Source of the DNA: Stentor coeruleus
Taxonomy: Eukaryota > Ciliophora > Heterotrichea > Heterotrichida > Stentoridae
Assembly: GCA_001970955.1 (NCBI GenBank)
Contig: MPUH01000140.1
Coordinates: 1 to 64,000 of the forward strand
Direction: 5' to 3'
Length of the DNA stretch: 64,000 bases
Shown here: positions 40,885 to 49,544 of the stretch, in pieces
Layout of the letters: every line of letters starts with the position of its first letter
Numbering within the stretch: position 1 is the stretch's first letter
Notes under the pieces: generated by a model
Database searches by the model: none
What the model was told of the DNA's origin: nothing
Seen by the model: only the letters and a program-made list of their open reading frames with translations
Position numbers and translations under genes: made by a program

Positions 40885-41277
40885 TCACCATATCCTATTG
40901 CTAGCAGCTTCTTTGGCTGTACTATTAGCAATAAAACTATCATTAAACAATTCTTTTATAATCGTCCTTTGTGAAGGTGTGACATGCCTTTTCTCAGCTC
41001 TTGGTTTTGGTTCTGTATATGAAGGACTAAATTTTCTTAATCCTGATGTTCTTACAGGTAATGTTTCTTGAGCTACTTTTCTAAAACAAGGTTTCCATTC
41101 ATAATATCTCTGACATGAACTCATAGAAAAATGTTTTCTTCCTTTCATTACCTCAATTCCTGAATCCACATCGCCATATAATCCTTGCTTTGTTGACTCA
41201 ACACTTGTAACAAAATTCAAATGCTTTTTGGTCTTGCCGAATTTCTGAGGATAACTGCCAGTCCACTCTGTTATCAT
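40885..41277 (-). CDS. hypothetical basic protein, 130 aa
   Basis: Not recognised. Tyr-, Pro-, Lys- and Arg-rich, with short motifs such as TGSYPQKFGKTKKHLNF and QRYYEWKPCFRK, and a helical C-terminus (TIIKELFNDSFIANSTAKEA). Small basic proteins with scattered aromatic residues and Pro are typical of microtubule inner proteins of cilia, but this is only an impression. 29 bp upstream of the next minus-strand gene's stop. No intron seen. Confidence 0.6.
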   Translation of the reverse strand: MITEWTGSYPQKFGKTKKHLNFVTSVESTKQGLYGDVDSGIEVMKGRKHFSMSSCQRYYEWKPCFRKVAQETLPVRTSGLRKFSPSYTEPKPRAEKRHVTPSQRTIIKELFNDSFIANSTAKEAASNRIW

Positions 41278-41306
41278 TATTGTTAAAATTAGTATTAAAG
41301 ATTATT

Positions 41307-42437
41307 TTAACAGTTTATTAAGTAACTCCAGTTAGAAACATTGTCTAATAAAAAAGATAGTTTTACTATACCTTTGCCTACATCTTTTATATTTAAAGTT
41401 TTTTCATCCATAAAAGTTGTGAGTATGCTTAAGTAATGAGGAAGGTTTGGAGCACTTGATCTTGCAAGAACAAAAAGAAATGCACTTATTATCGTATCAT
41501 CTTCTGCTATTGAGTCTGGGTCTTCAGGATTATAAAGAGAAAGGCTGATATGGTTCATTAGCATTACAACAGCGTCTTGCATTTGTCCTAAAGAATTTGA
41601 CTGAGTGATTTCTAAAACACTTTTTATAGCTTTTGTATAATTCGAATTGTTATCTCTTTCTAGTTTACCTAATATTGGTGAAGTTGAATGAAAATAGCAT
41701 ATGTTCTGAAGACCTTGCAAATACTCATTATGCTTTTCTTTTTCCAACTCTTTCCTTATAAGGACTAATAATTCTAATATATCCCTAGATATTACTGAAT
41801 CTCTTATAATAATTTCTAAATCCTGTATTTTTTCAGGGATATGCAAAAAAAACTCAGGGATTATTTTCTTCATAATCTGACAAAACCATAATATTGACTC
41901 ATCAAGTTCTTTAGAACATTCTTGCAAATTCGCTAAAATATTTTCTTTCAAAACAAATTTTCGCCCGTCTTTTACTGAGTAAATTTTAATGAGAATGCGT
42001 TGAAACATTTTAATTATTGTATATAATGTTGAATCTGGTTGAGATGTTAAGTATCTATGAAGAGATTTTTTGTTTGGGTCAATTTCAACCTCATAAGAAA
42101 ATGTTTGAAGATTGATGATACTTTCTCTCCATTTGCATAAATTGTTACTGTCTATTCTTGGGACTTTGTTTTTATTGCTGTTATATTTTTTCCAGGCAAA
42201 AGCGGACTTTGATCTGAGGTCTTGATAGTTTCCTCTTGCTTCAAGCATTTCGAGAAACATTTTGCTCCATTTGAAACTTGATTTTTTGTTTAGTTCTTGC
42301 TTTAGCGTGTAAATCCACTTGCCAGTATTTTCTTGAAAACCATAGACATTTGAAAAAAACTCAAATTGCATTTTCCGAGTGTTTTGAAAGTACTTTTCTT
42401 CATTCGAGTTTCTGTTCTTAGAATCTTTATTACCCAT
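41307..42437 (-). CDS. VPS9-domain protein (candidate Rab5-type GEF)
   Basis: A 376-aa protein. N-terminus MGNKDSKNRN suits N-myristoylation. The C-terminal 150 residues match the VPS9 domain: a helical start with LGQMQDAVVMLMNHISL, then AEDDTIISAFLFVLARSSAPNLPHYLSILTTFM, which fits the ADD-x-(L/I)-(L/I)-P..(F/Y)V(L/I)..S..P.L.s...y...F core; the key Asp pair is present, while the Pro of the ADDLLP motif is changed (AEDDTIISAF). VPS9 proteins activate Rab5-like GTPases on endosomes. The middle is helical. The last helix is not complete relative to other VPS9 domains. Likely but not certain. Confidence 0.6.
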   Translation of the reverse strand: MGNKDSKNRNSNEEKYFQNTRKMQFEFFSNVYGFQENTGKWIYTLKQELNKKSSFKWSKMFLEMLEARGNYQDLRSKSAFAWKKYNSNKNKVPRIDSNNLCKWRESIINLQTFSYEVEIDPNKKSLHRYLTSQPDSTLYTIIKMFQRILIKIYSVKDGRKFVLKENILANLQECSKELDESILWFCQIMKKIIPEFFLHIPEKIQDLEIIIRDSVISRDILELLVLIRKELEKEKHNEYLQGLQNICYFHSTSPILGKLERDNNSNYTKAIKSVLEITQSNSLGQMQDAVVMLMNHISLSLYNPEDPDSIAEDDTIISAFLFVLARSSAPNLPHYLSILTTFMDEKTLNIKDVGKGIVKLSFLLDNVSNWSYLINC

Positions 42438-43021
42438 TTTATAATTATAACCATCAGATGGTAAGATACATATTGCAATTTAAAATATCAGTAAAACTAT
42501 ATATCAAATAGTTAACCCTAATTTTACACACAAAATACTTTAATTAGTAATACTAAAATTTAATTCTTAATGCCCCAAAAATCATATTTTTCACTATCTT
42601 TTATATTTGCAAAAATTACTCTTGTTAAAAAATTCATTTCCTATAAAACCTAGCAAAATTAAGTTACTCTTATAAACTTATATATAACTTTAATACATAC
42701 CTAACACAAAAAACTAAAATCTTATAAAAAAGCATTTACCAAAATTATTCCCCATAAGCATTTCCACTATCTTTTCATATAAAATCCTTAGCAATTTAAT
42801 AACATTCAAACATTAAAGAAACACAAACTATAAAATTCAATACCATTAATCAGAAATTTCATATAATTACACAAATAATCATTCCATCAACTTTAAAATT
42901 ATATAATTTCTTTACATATTCTTACAGTCTTTTCTTTAAAGTGATTCTAAATAAAAATCAAATAAAAGCTTAAATCCTAAATCTTTAATCTTCATACAAA
43001 AACATATAATAAATATTCATA
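42438..43021. other. spacer between divergent genes
   Basis: About 580 bases. C-rich and G-poor on the side of the GAF gene. No gene seen. Confidence 0.5.
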
Positions 43022-44950
43022 ATGTCAAATGCAAAAATGCCAAGCGCTCACAAAAGTAGCACAAGCGATAAAACCCAATTCAGACCAAAAAGCTTATCTC
43101 CAATGATTGGTTTTACAAGTAAAACCCCAATATCCGAGAGTTCAATACCCCCAGAAATGCTTAACAATGCATACATTCTTCCAAAATTCACAAATATTGA
43201 CTTGCCTTTACCTTCAACCTCATCTTATGAAGCTAAAGTTGATGAAAGTAAATCTAGAGTATTACATAAAATATCATTATTAGAAAAACTTCATCGTGCA
43301 GACCTATTACGAATTGAACAACTTGAAAGACAAGTTAAAGACCTTGAAGAGCAGTTAAATACTATGAAACAAATGAATAAAAATTTATTAGAAGATAAAG
43401 GTTTTGGTAGTGGTGACGTTCATGCTTTATATCAAGATTTATTCATCACTGACATGAAACATCAAATGAATGATATGAACAACGACATATCAAAATTCAG
43501 ATCACAAAGGGAACAAATAAAATTAGAATTAGATAGTGTTAGAAAGGAAAATGGTCAACTTCAAGCAACAGTAAAAAGATATAGAGTCCTTCTATCAAAT
43601 GCTTTAAAAAAAAACCAAAATACTCTAAATGAATCTATAGGCGACACTTCATCAGTGTTTTCTGGGTTTATGAGTGAAAGTGATAGAACTTTAGGTAAAC
43701 ATTCGGATTCAAGTAAAAAAAGAATGACTGATAACACTTTGCAACCTCCAAATGGACTTAGAATAAACACAATAACATTAAACAAAATAGAAAAGTTAAA
43801 CCTTGTTCTTATTCAATTAAACAACTGTACAAATTTCAATCAATTGTGTAAAATTATAACAAGGGCAACTAAAGCTTTGACAAAAAGTGGAAGGGTATCT
43901 GTTTATGTTATAACAGCAAAAGCACGTGAACATTATACTAAATCTTTTAATGGGTCAGCTGATTTTATAGGAAGGGTGAGACTTGGGAATTTGTGGATTA
44001 TTATGCATACACATAAAGATGCTTATCAAGAAGAGCCATTATTTAAAAAACTTGAGGAATTAAAGTTCCCTGTACGACATACGGATTTGCTTATTGTCCC
44101 AATAGTTTATGAAAGAGAGATTAATTTGGTTATTCAATGCCAAGACAAAATTGGAGTTGAGAACAAAAATAAAGTTTATACGCCAAGTGATGAACTGTTG
44201 TTAAAAGTTGTGGCAAATGCTGTAACTATGAAAATAGAAAGCCTCTATGCAATAGAACAGGAAAAAATCGAAATCACGCACTCAGGGCAAATTGCCCATG
44301 TATCAAGTCGTATAGTAAGTGCTTTAACTCATAGAGAAATCGCTAATCGTATTCGTAGCGTCTTGCCAAGTTTTTTTGATTTCGAAAATGCTGGGATTGT
44401 GTTTTTAGACAATAAATCTGATTCGTTTTATGTTATGATTCATGACCCAAGTTCTGATGATTATTTCGGTGAAGGGGTTTTAAAATTCCCTTTTGGTATT
44501 GGGCTTACTGGCCAAGCTATAAGTAGAGAAGGTGTTAGTGTTTTTCATAACCCAAAAACTTTACCACTTTATAATCCAGAAATTGATAATGTTGGTTGGG
44601 TACATGAGACAAAATGTATTATGATGGGATGCTTGAAAGATTGGAATGGGAATCTTATTGGAGTTTTACAGTTTACCAATAAAAAGTATGGAGAAGTTGG
44701 ACAAAAAGATGTGAAAAGACTTGAGTCACTTTTACCTATGCTTGGAAGCTGTGTTGCTGCAACTAATCTTTCTGTTGAACATTTTTCATTGACTATTAAA
44801 TCTAAGGAAATTATGGAAAAAGTTGGGAAGTTGGTTTCAGAGAGTAATGTAAATTCAACAGATGGAGAGTTTATGTCCGTTGTTAATCAGGTGTCGAATT
44901 TGAAAAACTCATTTTCTGAGTGGATTAAAAACCGCAAGACAGCAAGATAA
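43022..44950 (+). CDS. coiled-coil protein with two GAF domains
   Basis: A 642-aa protein. Residues 1-75 are Ser/Pro-rich; a coiled coil spans about 75-195 (IEQLERQVKDLEEQLNTM and on). Two GAF-type domains follow: about 250-405 and about 430-585; the second is clearer, with FENAGIVFLD, KFPFGIGLTGQAISREGVSVFHNP and GCLKDWNGNLIGVLQFTNK, the G-(L/I)-x-G-x-A and (I/V)-G-V-x-(Q/E) hallmarks. GAF domains bind cyclic nucleotides or other small molecules in phosphodiesterases and cyclases, but neither catalytic domain is present here, so it may be a ligand-sensing scaffold. No intron. Start at ATG 43022. Confidence 0.85.
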   Translation: MSNAKMPSAHKSSTSDKTQFRPKSLSPMIGFTSKTPISESSIPPEMLNNAYILPKFTNIDLPLPSTSSYEAKVDESKSRVLHKISLLEKLHRADLLRIEQLERQVKDLEEQLNTMKQMNKNLLEDKGFGSGDVHALYQDLFITDMKHQMNDMNNDISKFRSQREQIKLELDSVRKENGQLQATVKRYRVLLSNALKKNQNTLNESIGDTSSVFSGFMSESDRTLGKHSDSSKKRMTDNTLQPPNGLRINTITLNKIEKLNLVLIQLNNCTNFNQLCKIITRATKALTKSGRVSVYVITAKAREHYTKSFNGSADFIGRVRLGNLWIIMHTHKDAYQEEPLFKKLEELKFPVRHTDLLIVPIVYEREINLVIQCQDKIGVENKNKVYTPSDELLLKVVANAVTMKIESLYAIEQEKIEITHSGQIAHVSSRIVSALTHREIANRIRSVLPSFFDFENAGIVFLDNKSDSFYVMIHDPSSDDYFGEGVLKFPFGIGLTGQAISREGVSVFHNPKTLPLYNPEIDNVGWVHETKCIMMGCLKDWNGNLIGVLQFTNKKYGEVGQKDVKRLESLLPMLGSCVAATNLSVEHFSLTIKSKEIMEKVGKLVSESNVNSTDGEFMSVVNQVSNLKNSFSEWIKNRKTAR

Positions 44951-45127
44951 GATATTTGTAAGGATTTTAATTTTATCTTCATTATGTATAAATCAATTGC
45001 AAAGTTTAATAAATTTTTAATTTTATTGATTATTAAATGTATTTAGTTTAGAAAAATATGTGTTTTTAAGTCGATGATGACTTAACTGATTGAGATTTGA
45101 ATGCTGGATTATTAGGAGAGATGGAAG

Positions 45128-45149
45128 CATGGGGGAAAAATCCCCCATG
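45128..45149. other. perfect inverted repeat (GC-rich hairpin)
   Basis: CATGGGGGA, four A, TCCCCCATG: a 9-bp perfect stem with a 4-base loop, and by far the most GC-rich local spot in an AT-rich spacer. It could be a terminator, a transposon end or an RNA structure; nothing nearby decides. Confidence 0.6.
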
Positions 45150-45354
45150 AAAACTGCCAAGATGAGAATTGGCGAAATTAAAGTAAAAAAGGACAGGCTA
45201 GGAACCTAGAGAAAAATAGGTCGAAAGATAAACAAAGATTACTAAATGAAAACAATGGAAATTACTAGACGAAGAAAAAATAGATGATGAAGGAATTCTG
45301 TAGCATCCAAAAATACGTGATAAAATTAAAAAAAATTAAATAGCTTATTTACTA

Positions 45355-45573
45355 CTAATCTATATCAGCAACTTGTATGTCTTCTAGAAAATTATCCGAT
45401 GAATCATCTGTATTATTACTTCTCCATATAAATTCCCATAGAAAGATTTTGAAAAAGATTATTTGTCATATCGCAATTTCTGTATAGCTCAGATCTTTAT
45501 TACCAAGTTCGTTAACTAATTTTAATAGTTTGCATGAGAAAAAACTAAAAAATAGATTAATATGGAGTTTACA
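45355..45573 (-). pseudogene. coding-like fragment of an unknown gene
   Basis: On the minus strand, a 73-codon segment reads KLLKLVNELGNKDLSYTEIA and FLWEFIWRSNNTDDSSDNFL, ending ADID then TAG, with one in-frame TGA in the middle. The residue mix and acidic end look like a true C-terminus. There is no ATG nearby and I could not name a family. Probably a remnant, possibly of a mobile element. Confidence 0.25.
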
Positions 45574-45885
45574 GTACATTCATACATAAACTTCCTCAGA
45601 ACTTAAATAGAATAAAATAGCCTATAAAGCTATAACCTTCAAAAAAAATTCTCAAATATTTACATCGAAATTCATACCACAACCTAAACCTAATCTTCAA
45701 AAAAATTACATAAATATTTGCATCAGAAACTAAACCGCCTATACTCACCCAAACAAAAAATCCTTTTCTCAACCCCAAAACTATCCAAAATCCTCAACTC
45801 CAAGCATTCTTACCTCAAAAACCCCATTTCCTAAAAAAACTCCCTCAAATCATCCACATTTCAATAAAAATACAAAAAAAAACTT

Positions 45886-46392
45886 ATGTCACGAGCCTCA
45901 AAGTCCCCTTCAAGCCCAAAAAAGCCAGATTTCAAATCAGAAACTCCTCCTCCAACTAAAATCTCAGAAAAAGAACAAAATCTTCTAGACCTTGCTGAGA
46001 CTATAAAAAAAAACCAAGAATCTATATCAATACTCAGACTAGAACTCTCTGATAAAGATAGGATTATAAAAGAAATCTTAGATAAACTGTAATATAAATA
46101 TAGTGAAAGCTTAAAAGTTCGTAGACCTCCTATACGTCCTCCACATTTCTATGAAAGAAGTAAAGATGATAACCCATATATTGATGATGATCTTGAGTAT
46201 TGGCAAGTAAATTCTGTAAAACCACAACCTTTACCACGTACTTGGGTTGAAAAACTAGAAAAAGAAGAACCTCAGATTGTTAATACTTCAGATATAAGCA
46301 AAAATACTAAACTACCACAGATTATGAGTAAAAAAGGGAGGTATAGATCATATCATTCGAATAAAAGTACTACAGGTATGAAATATAATTAA
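45886..46392 (+). CDS. hypothetical protein, two exons, 163 aa
   Basis: Exon one (45886-46088) encodes a basic Ser/Pro N-terminus and a short coiled coil (NLLDLAETIKKNQESISIL). A 15-nt intron (46089-46103) is followed by KLESLKVRRPPIRPPHFYE and a low-complexity region rich in Asp, Lys and Pro that ends YRSYHSNKSTTGMKYN. Without the intron the protein would stop after 68 residues; with it the frame stays open to TAA 46390-46392. No domain is recognised. The centre with RRPPIRPPHFYERS could be a binding motif, but this is a guess. Confidence 0.75.
46089..46103 (+). other. 15-nt spliceosomal intron
   Basis: GTAATATAAATATAG. It contains an in-frame TAA; splicing extends the protein by about 95 residues. 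Confidence 0.85.
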
Positions 46393-47187
46393 GCTTATTT
46401 TTTTTTTTGTTATTGTTGTAAAGGTTGGGTTATTTTTGTTAGGTTTTTAAAGATGTTTAGTATTTATGCAATTTTATATAAACCACAAAAAATCATCATA
46501 TCTTATTGTTCATCACTTTTTTTTCTCTTTGCACAATTCACTAAAGCTTCATCCAAATCAAAAAACAGTTTTTTTATTTTCTAAGTTTAGGATATTTAGG
46601 GATGAATAATTTTGTTGAAATCTCTCTAGAATTTACCTTAAGTATTTTTTCAATTATTTTAAACCCAAGAAATTTTTTAGTATATGGACTTTTTGGATTC
46701 CTTGATGCTTATTTCTGATATTTTTATTAAACAAAAAAAATTCTGGTAAGTCTTAAAAATCTAAATCCATTTGCGTGATGAACTCTTTTAATATAATTTT
46801 ATATGATTTATTAGTATTTTTCACCTCTCTCATAATAATAGATTTTGTATTTTGATAGTTGTTTCAAATCTTTTGATCTTATCTGTTTAGTATCATAAAA
46901 ATTATGTTTATTTTTCTTAACCTAATATCAGTTATAAACTTGATTATAAAGAAAATCTTACAATATTACTAATACAACCCTTCTACAAGACTACACATTT
47001 ATCTTTTTTCAAAATCCAATCAAAAAAATCATTTTTTCCTCTCTTCACCTTTATTTACACCAAGTAAATTTTTCAGTTTCTATTCTGCCAAAAAAGGTAC
47101 AGATTTAAAAATTTCGTTTTTTCTTAGCAACAAGACTGATCTTTTAAATATCATTATAAATTTAATATATTGTCTTGATATAAATAT
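46393..47187. other. spacer before the RING/MORN gene
   Basis: About 800 bases, with one short phosphatase-like motif on the minus strand listed separately. No other gene seen. Confidence 0.45.
46503..46580 (-). pseudogene. possible FCP1/SCP-like phosphatase motif remnant
   Basis: A minus-strand segment between two stops reads KKLFFDLDEALVNCAKRK. The HAD-type CTD-phosphatase motif I is usually (L/V)-x-DLDETL(V/I)-H-x; here DLDEALVNC keeps both Asp. It is only about 25 codons long, so chance is possible; if real it is a fragment of a dead copy. Confidence 0.2.
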
Positions 47188-48189
47188 ATGGAAGAAATAG
47201 TCTGTGACATTTGTTTTGAAGAGTATAACGATAACATCAGACTACCTATGCAACTAAGCTGTGGGCATACTTTCTGTAAAACTTGTATTTGTGATGTCAA
47301 ATCTCGCCATAGTATCCTTGAGTGTCCACATGATCGAGCGGTTGACAATAGAGATGTAAACAACATGCCGCGAAACTACTTAGTTCTAGATATGCTAAGT
47401 CAGTTCGAAGACTACAAAAAGTCCCAATCACTACCTAAGAATATCTTCCAACAAACCCCTTACGACCGAAGTACATTAGAAATGAAAATCGAAGAAACAA
47501 TTAAAAACTCAAAAGACTACCCTGTAGGTTTCAGTGGGGAATCAGACAAGCAGCTTCTAAATGGCTTTGGGGTTTTAGTTAGTGAAAATGGAGAAATCTA
47601 TAGAGGAGAGTTTAGAAATGGTAAAAGAAATGGCTTTGGGGTTTTGTTAAACCCTGGATACTCTAGTTTTGCTGGTAATTTTATAGATGATCAACGTGAA
47701 GGGTATGGTTTACAGAAATGGATGAGTGGAAATAGTTATATAGGTGAATGGTCAAGAGATAAATTTAGTGGGAAAGGGAAAATTTATTATTTTGATGGGA
47801 GTTTATATGAAGGGGATTTTAGATGTGGAGTCAAAGAAGGTAAAGGGATTTATGAATGGCCTAATGGGAGTAAATATCGAGGTGATTTTGCTAATGATAA
47901 ATTTGAAGGATATGGAGAGATGATATATAGTAATGGGGATGTTTATGAAGGGAATTGGAAAAATGATAAAAGAGATGGAAGGGGGAAATTAAAAATACAT
48001 GGAGGACATGAGTATATTGGGGAGTTTAAAGATGATCAGAAACATGGGAAAGGAACGATGGTGTATTCGGATAAGTCGAAGTTTAGAGGCCATTTTTTGA
48101 ATGGGAAAAAACATGATAGGGGGATTAGGACATCACCTAAAGGATCTAAGCATGAGGAACTGTGGAAAAATGGAGAAAAGTATTATTAA
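47188..48189 (+). CDS. RING finger plus eight MORN repeats
   Basis: A 333-aa protein. RING domain at residues 6-52: CDICFEEY, LSCGHTFCKTCI, ECPHDR, a full C3HC4-type set with the CxHxxCxxC core, so an E3 ubiquitin ligase role is plausible. From about 135 there are eight MORN repeats, each of the form x-Y-x-G-x-(F/W)-x-x-x-x-x-x-G-x-G: IYRGEFRNGKRNGFG, SSFAGNFIDDQREGYG, YIGEWSRDKFSGKG, LYEGDFRCGVKEGKG, and so on to KFRGHFLNGKKHDRG. MORN repeats often bind membranes or connect to the cortex. RING-MORN fusions are known in protists. The ATG at 47188 is the natural start; no intron. Confidence 0.88.
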   Translation: MEEIVCDICFEEYNDNIRLPMQLSCGHTFCKTCICDVKSRHSILECPHDRAVDNRDVNNMPRNYLVLDMLSQFEDYKKSQSLPKNIFQQTPYDRSTLEMKIEETIKNSKDYPVGFSGESDKQLLNGFGVLVSENGEIYRGEFRNGKRNGFGVLLNPGYSSFAGNFIDDQREGYGLQKWMSGNSYIGEWSRDKFSGKGKIYYFDGSLYEGDFRCGVKEGKGIYEWPNGSKYRGDFANDKFEGYGEMIYSNGDVYEGNWKNDKRDGRGKLKIHGGHEYIGEFKDDQKHGKGTMVYSDKSKFRGHFLNGKKHDRGIRTSPKGSKHEELWKNGEKYY

Positions 48190-48496
48190 TAATAATTCTA
48201 GTTAGATAAAATACTTATAGTGATTTTAAGTTTTTAATAGATTGGATATAAGAAATCTCATTATAGGTTTTAAAAGCATTAGTTTATTNTACTTATAGTG
48301 ATTTTAAGTTTTTAATAGATTGGATATAAGAAATCTCATTATAGGTTTTAAAACCTAATCCTATTTTATCCCTTCTTTCATATAAAAACCTACAACATTT
48401 TCTAATAATCCTCATCATAAACTCCTCTTATAATCCTCACAATAAAAAAACCTAAGCTTTGCTTTTCAAACTACCATCTAAAGTTTATAAAAATAA
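48190..48496. other. spacer containing an N-joined duplication
   Basis: About 300 bases between the RING/MORN gene and eL34, carrying the 64-bp duplication around N 48289 (listed separately). The part next to eL34 (48350-48480) is C-rich and G-poor. Confidence 0.6.
48212..48353. repeat. direct duplication of 64 bp around a single N
   Basis: 48212-48275 and 48290-48353 are identical 64-bp copies starting TACTTATAGTGATTTTAAG, with 14 bases including N 48289 between them. A single N at a perfect duplication is most simply a place where two overlapping contig ends were abutted without merging. Confidence 0.85.
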
Positions 48497-48832
48497 ATGG
48501 TGAAAAGAGTGACCTTACGTAAGAGAAACTCTTACCATACAAAATCCAATAAGATCTGGCAAGTGAGAACTCCTGGAGGAAGGCTTGTTGTTCAATATGC
48601 AGACAAAATCGCTGCTGGTCCTCATTGTAAAGAAAGCAAAACTAGATTATCAGGTATTCCAAGACTACGTCCAAGAAAATATGCAGGTCTTGCTAAGACT
48701 GATATTACAGTTTCAAGAGCTTATGGAGGAGTTTTGAATCACTCAATAGTTAAAGATAGGATTGTTAGAGCATTTTTGACTGAAGAAATCAAAGTTATCA
48801 AGAAGAAAATGCAGCAGAAAAAAGCTAAGTAA
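48497..48832 (+). CDS. RPL34: 60S ribosomal protein eL34
   Basis: A 111-aa ribosomal protein. It has the family's start VKRVTLRKRNSYHTKSN (RVTYRRR..YNT.SN in others), RTPGGRLV, the AGPHCKESKTRLSGIPRLRP core (the usual (K/R)C..C..(L/I).GI.RLRP without one Cys), and a basic Lys-rich end. Sits on the large ribosomal subunit. No intron, although many ribosomal protein genes of ciliates have them. The leader before the ATG is C-rich with few G, as in other highly expressed-looking genes here. Confidence 0.95.
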   Translation: MVKRVTLRKRNSYHTKSNKIWQVRTPGGRLVVQYADKIAAGPHCKESKTRLSGIPRLRPRKYAGLAKTDITVSRAYGGVLNHSIVKDRIVRAFLTEEIKVIKKKMQQKKAK

Positions 48833-49544
48833 GTTAGTTAGAGTTAAATGAGAAATTTGGTTGGAAAATGAAGGATTTTATGGGTTTTAGGAGTAAGGAA
48901 GGTTGTGAGATAATGGGATTATGGGCTAGAGTTGGCGAAGTGACCATTTTTATTAGTAATTGTAGCAAAAATAGTAAAATCAACGCTTTATAAATACTTT
49001 TATAATATATCTTGTAATTTTATCATATAATATTCACCTTTATTGGTATAATATAATTATAATAAACCTACAAAACAAATAATTAAAACATTTAAGCCTA
49101 ACCAAAAAGCATAAAAAAGTAAACTTGGAGAATTGTGGAGAAATAAATGAGAGGAAACCAAAAGTCTTTGATAATAGTCCAGATATTGAAGATTAAAAGT
49201 TAGAAATTAAATAATTCGAAATTTTTTGTCAAAATGTACTTTTCAAAGGTCATACATATTCCCTTCACCCATAACTCATATTTTTTCCTCCTATTCTAAA
49301 GCCACTAGTCATTTTCAAAATAATCATTACATACCTTAAATATTTCTATATAATTTCAAATAAACCCTTTCCGAAATCATCAAAAAAATCTCTTAACAAA
49401 AATCTTAACATCCTAACACCCACACCTAAAAACCCTTATTCCATATCTCTAAATATCATCTTACCCAAAAACTCAAAAAATCTTCAAACCCCACTAAAAA
49501 CCTAAAAAAAAAACATAAACTATTAACTAAAGCTTATCATTAAA
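48833..49544. other. spacer between same-strand genes
   Basis: About 710 bases; the 5' half is G-rich then AT-rich, and the last 250 bases (49280-49540) are C-rich with few G. No gene seen. Confidence 0.5.

Larger units (their letters stand above)
44951..45885. other. spacer with hairpin and coding-like fragment
   Basis: About 930 bases between two plus-strand genes. It holds a perfect hairpin (45128-45149) and a minus-strand coding-like fragment (45355-45573), both listed separately. 45600-45880 is C-rich and G-poor and includes a low-complexity minus-strand frame not regarded as a gene. Confidence 0.5.

Noticed and set aside
45596-45778. 60-codon minus-strand frame
   Set aside because: Opposite of a C-rich leader, hence Gly/Phe-rich by composition; no homology.
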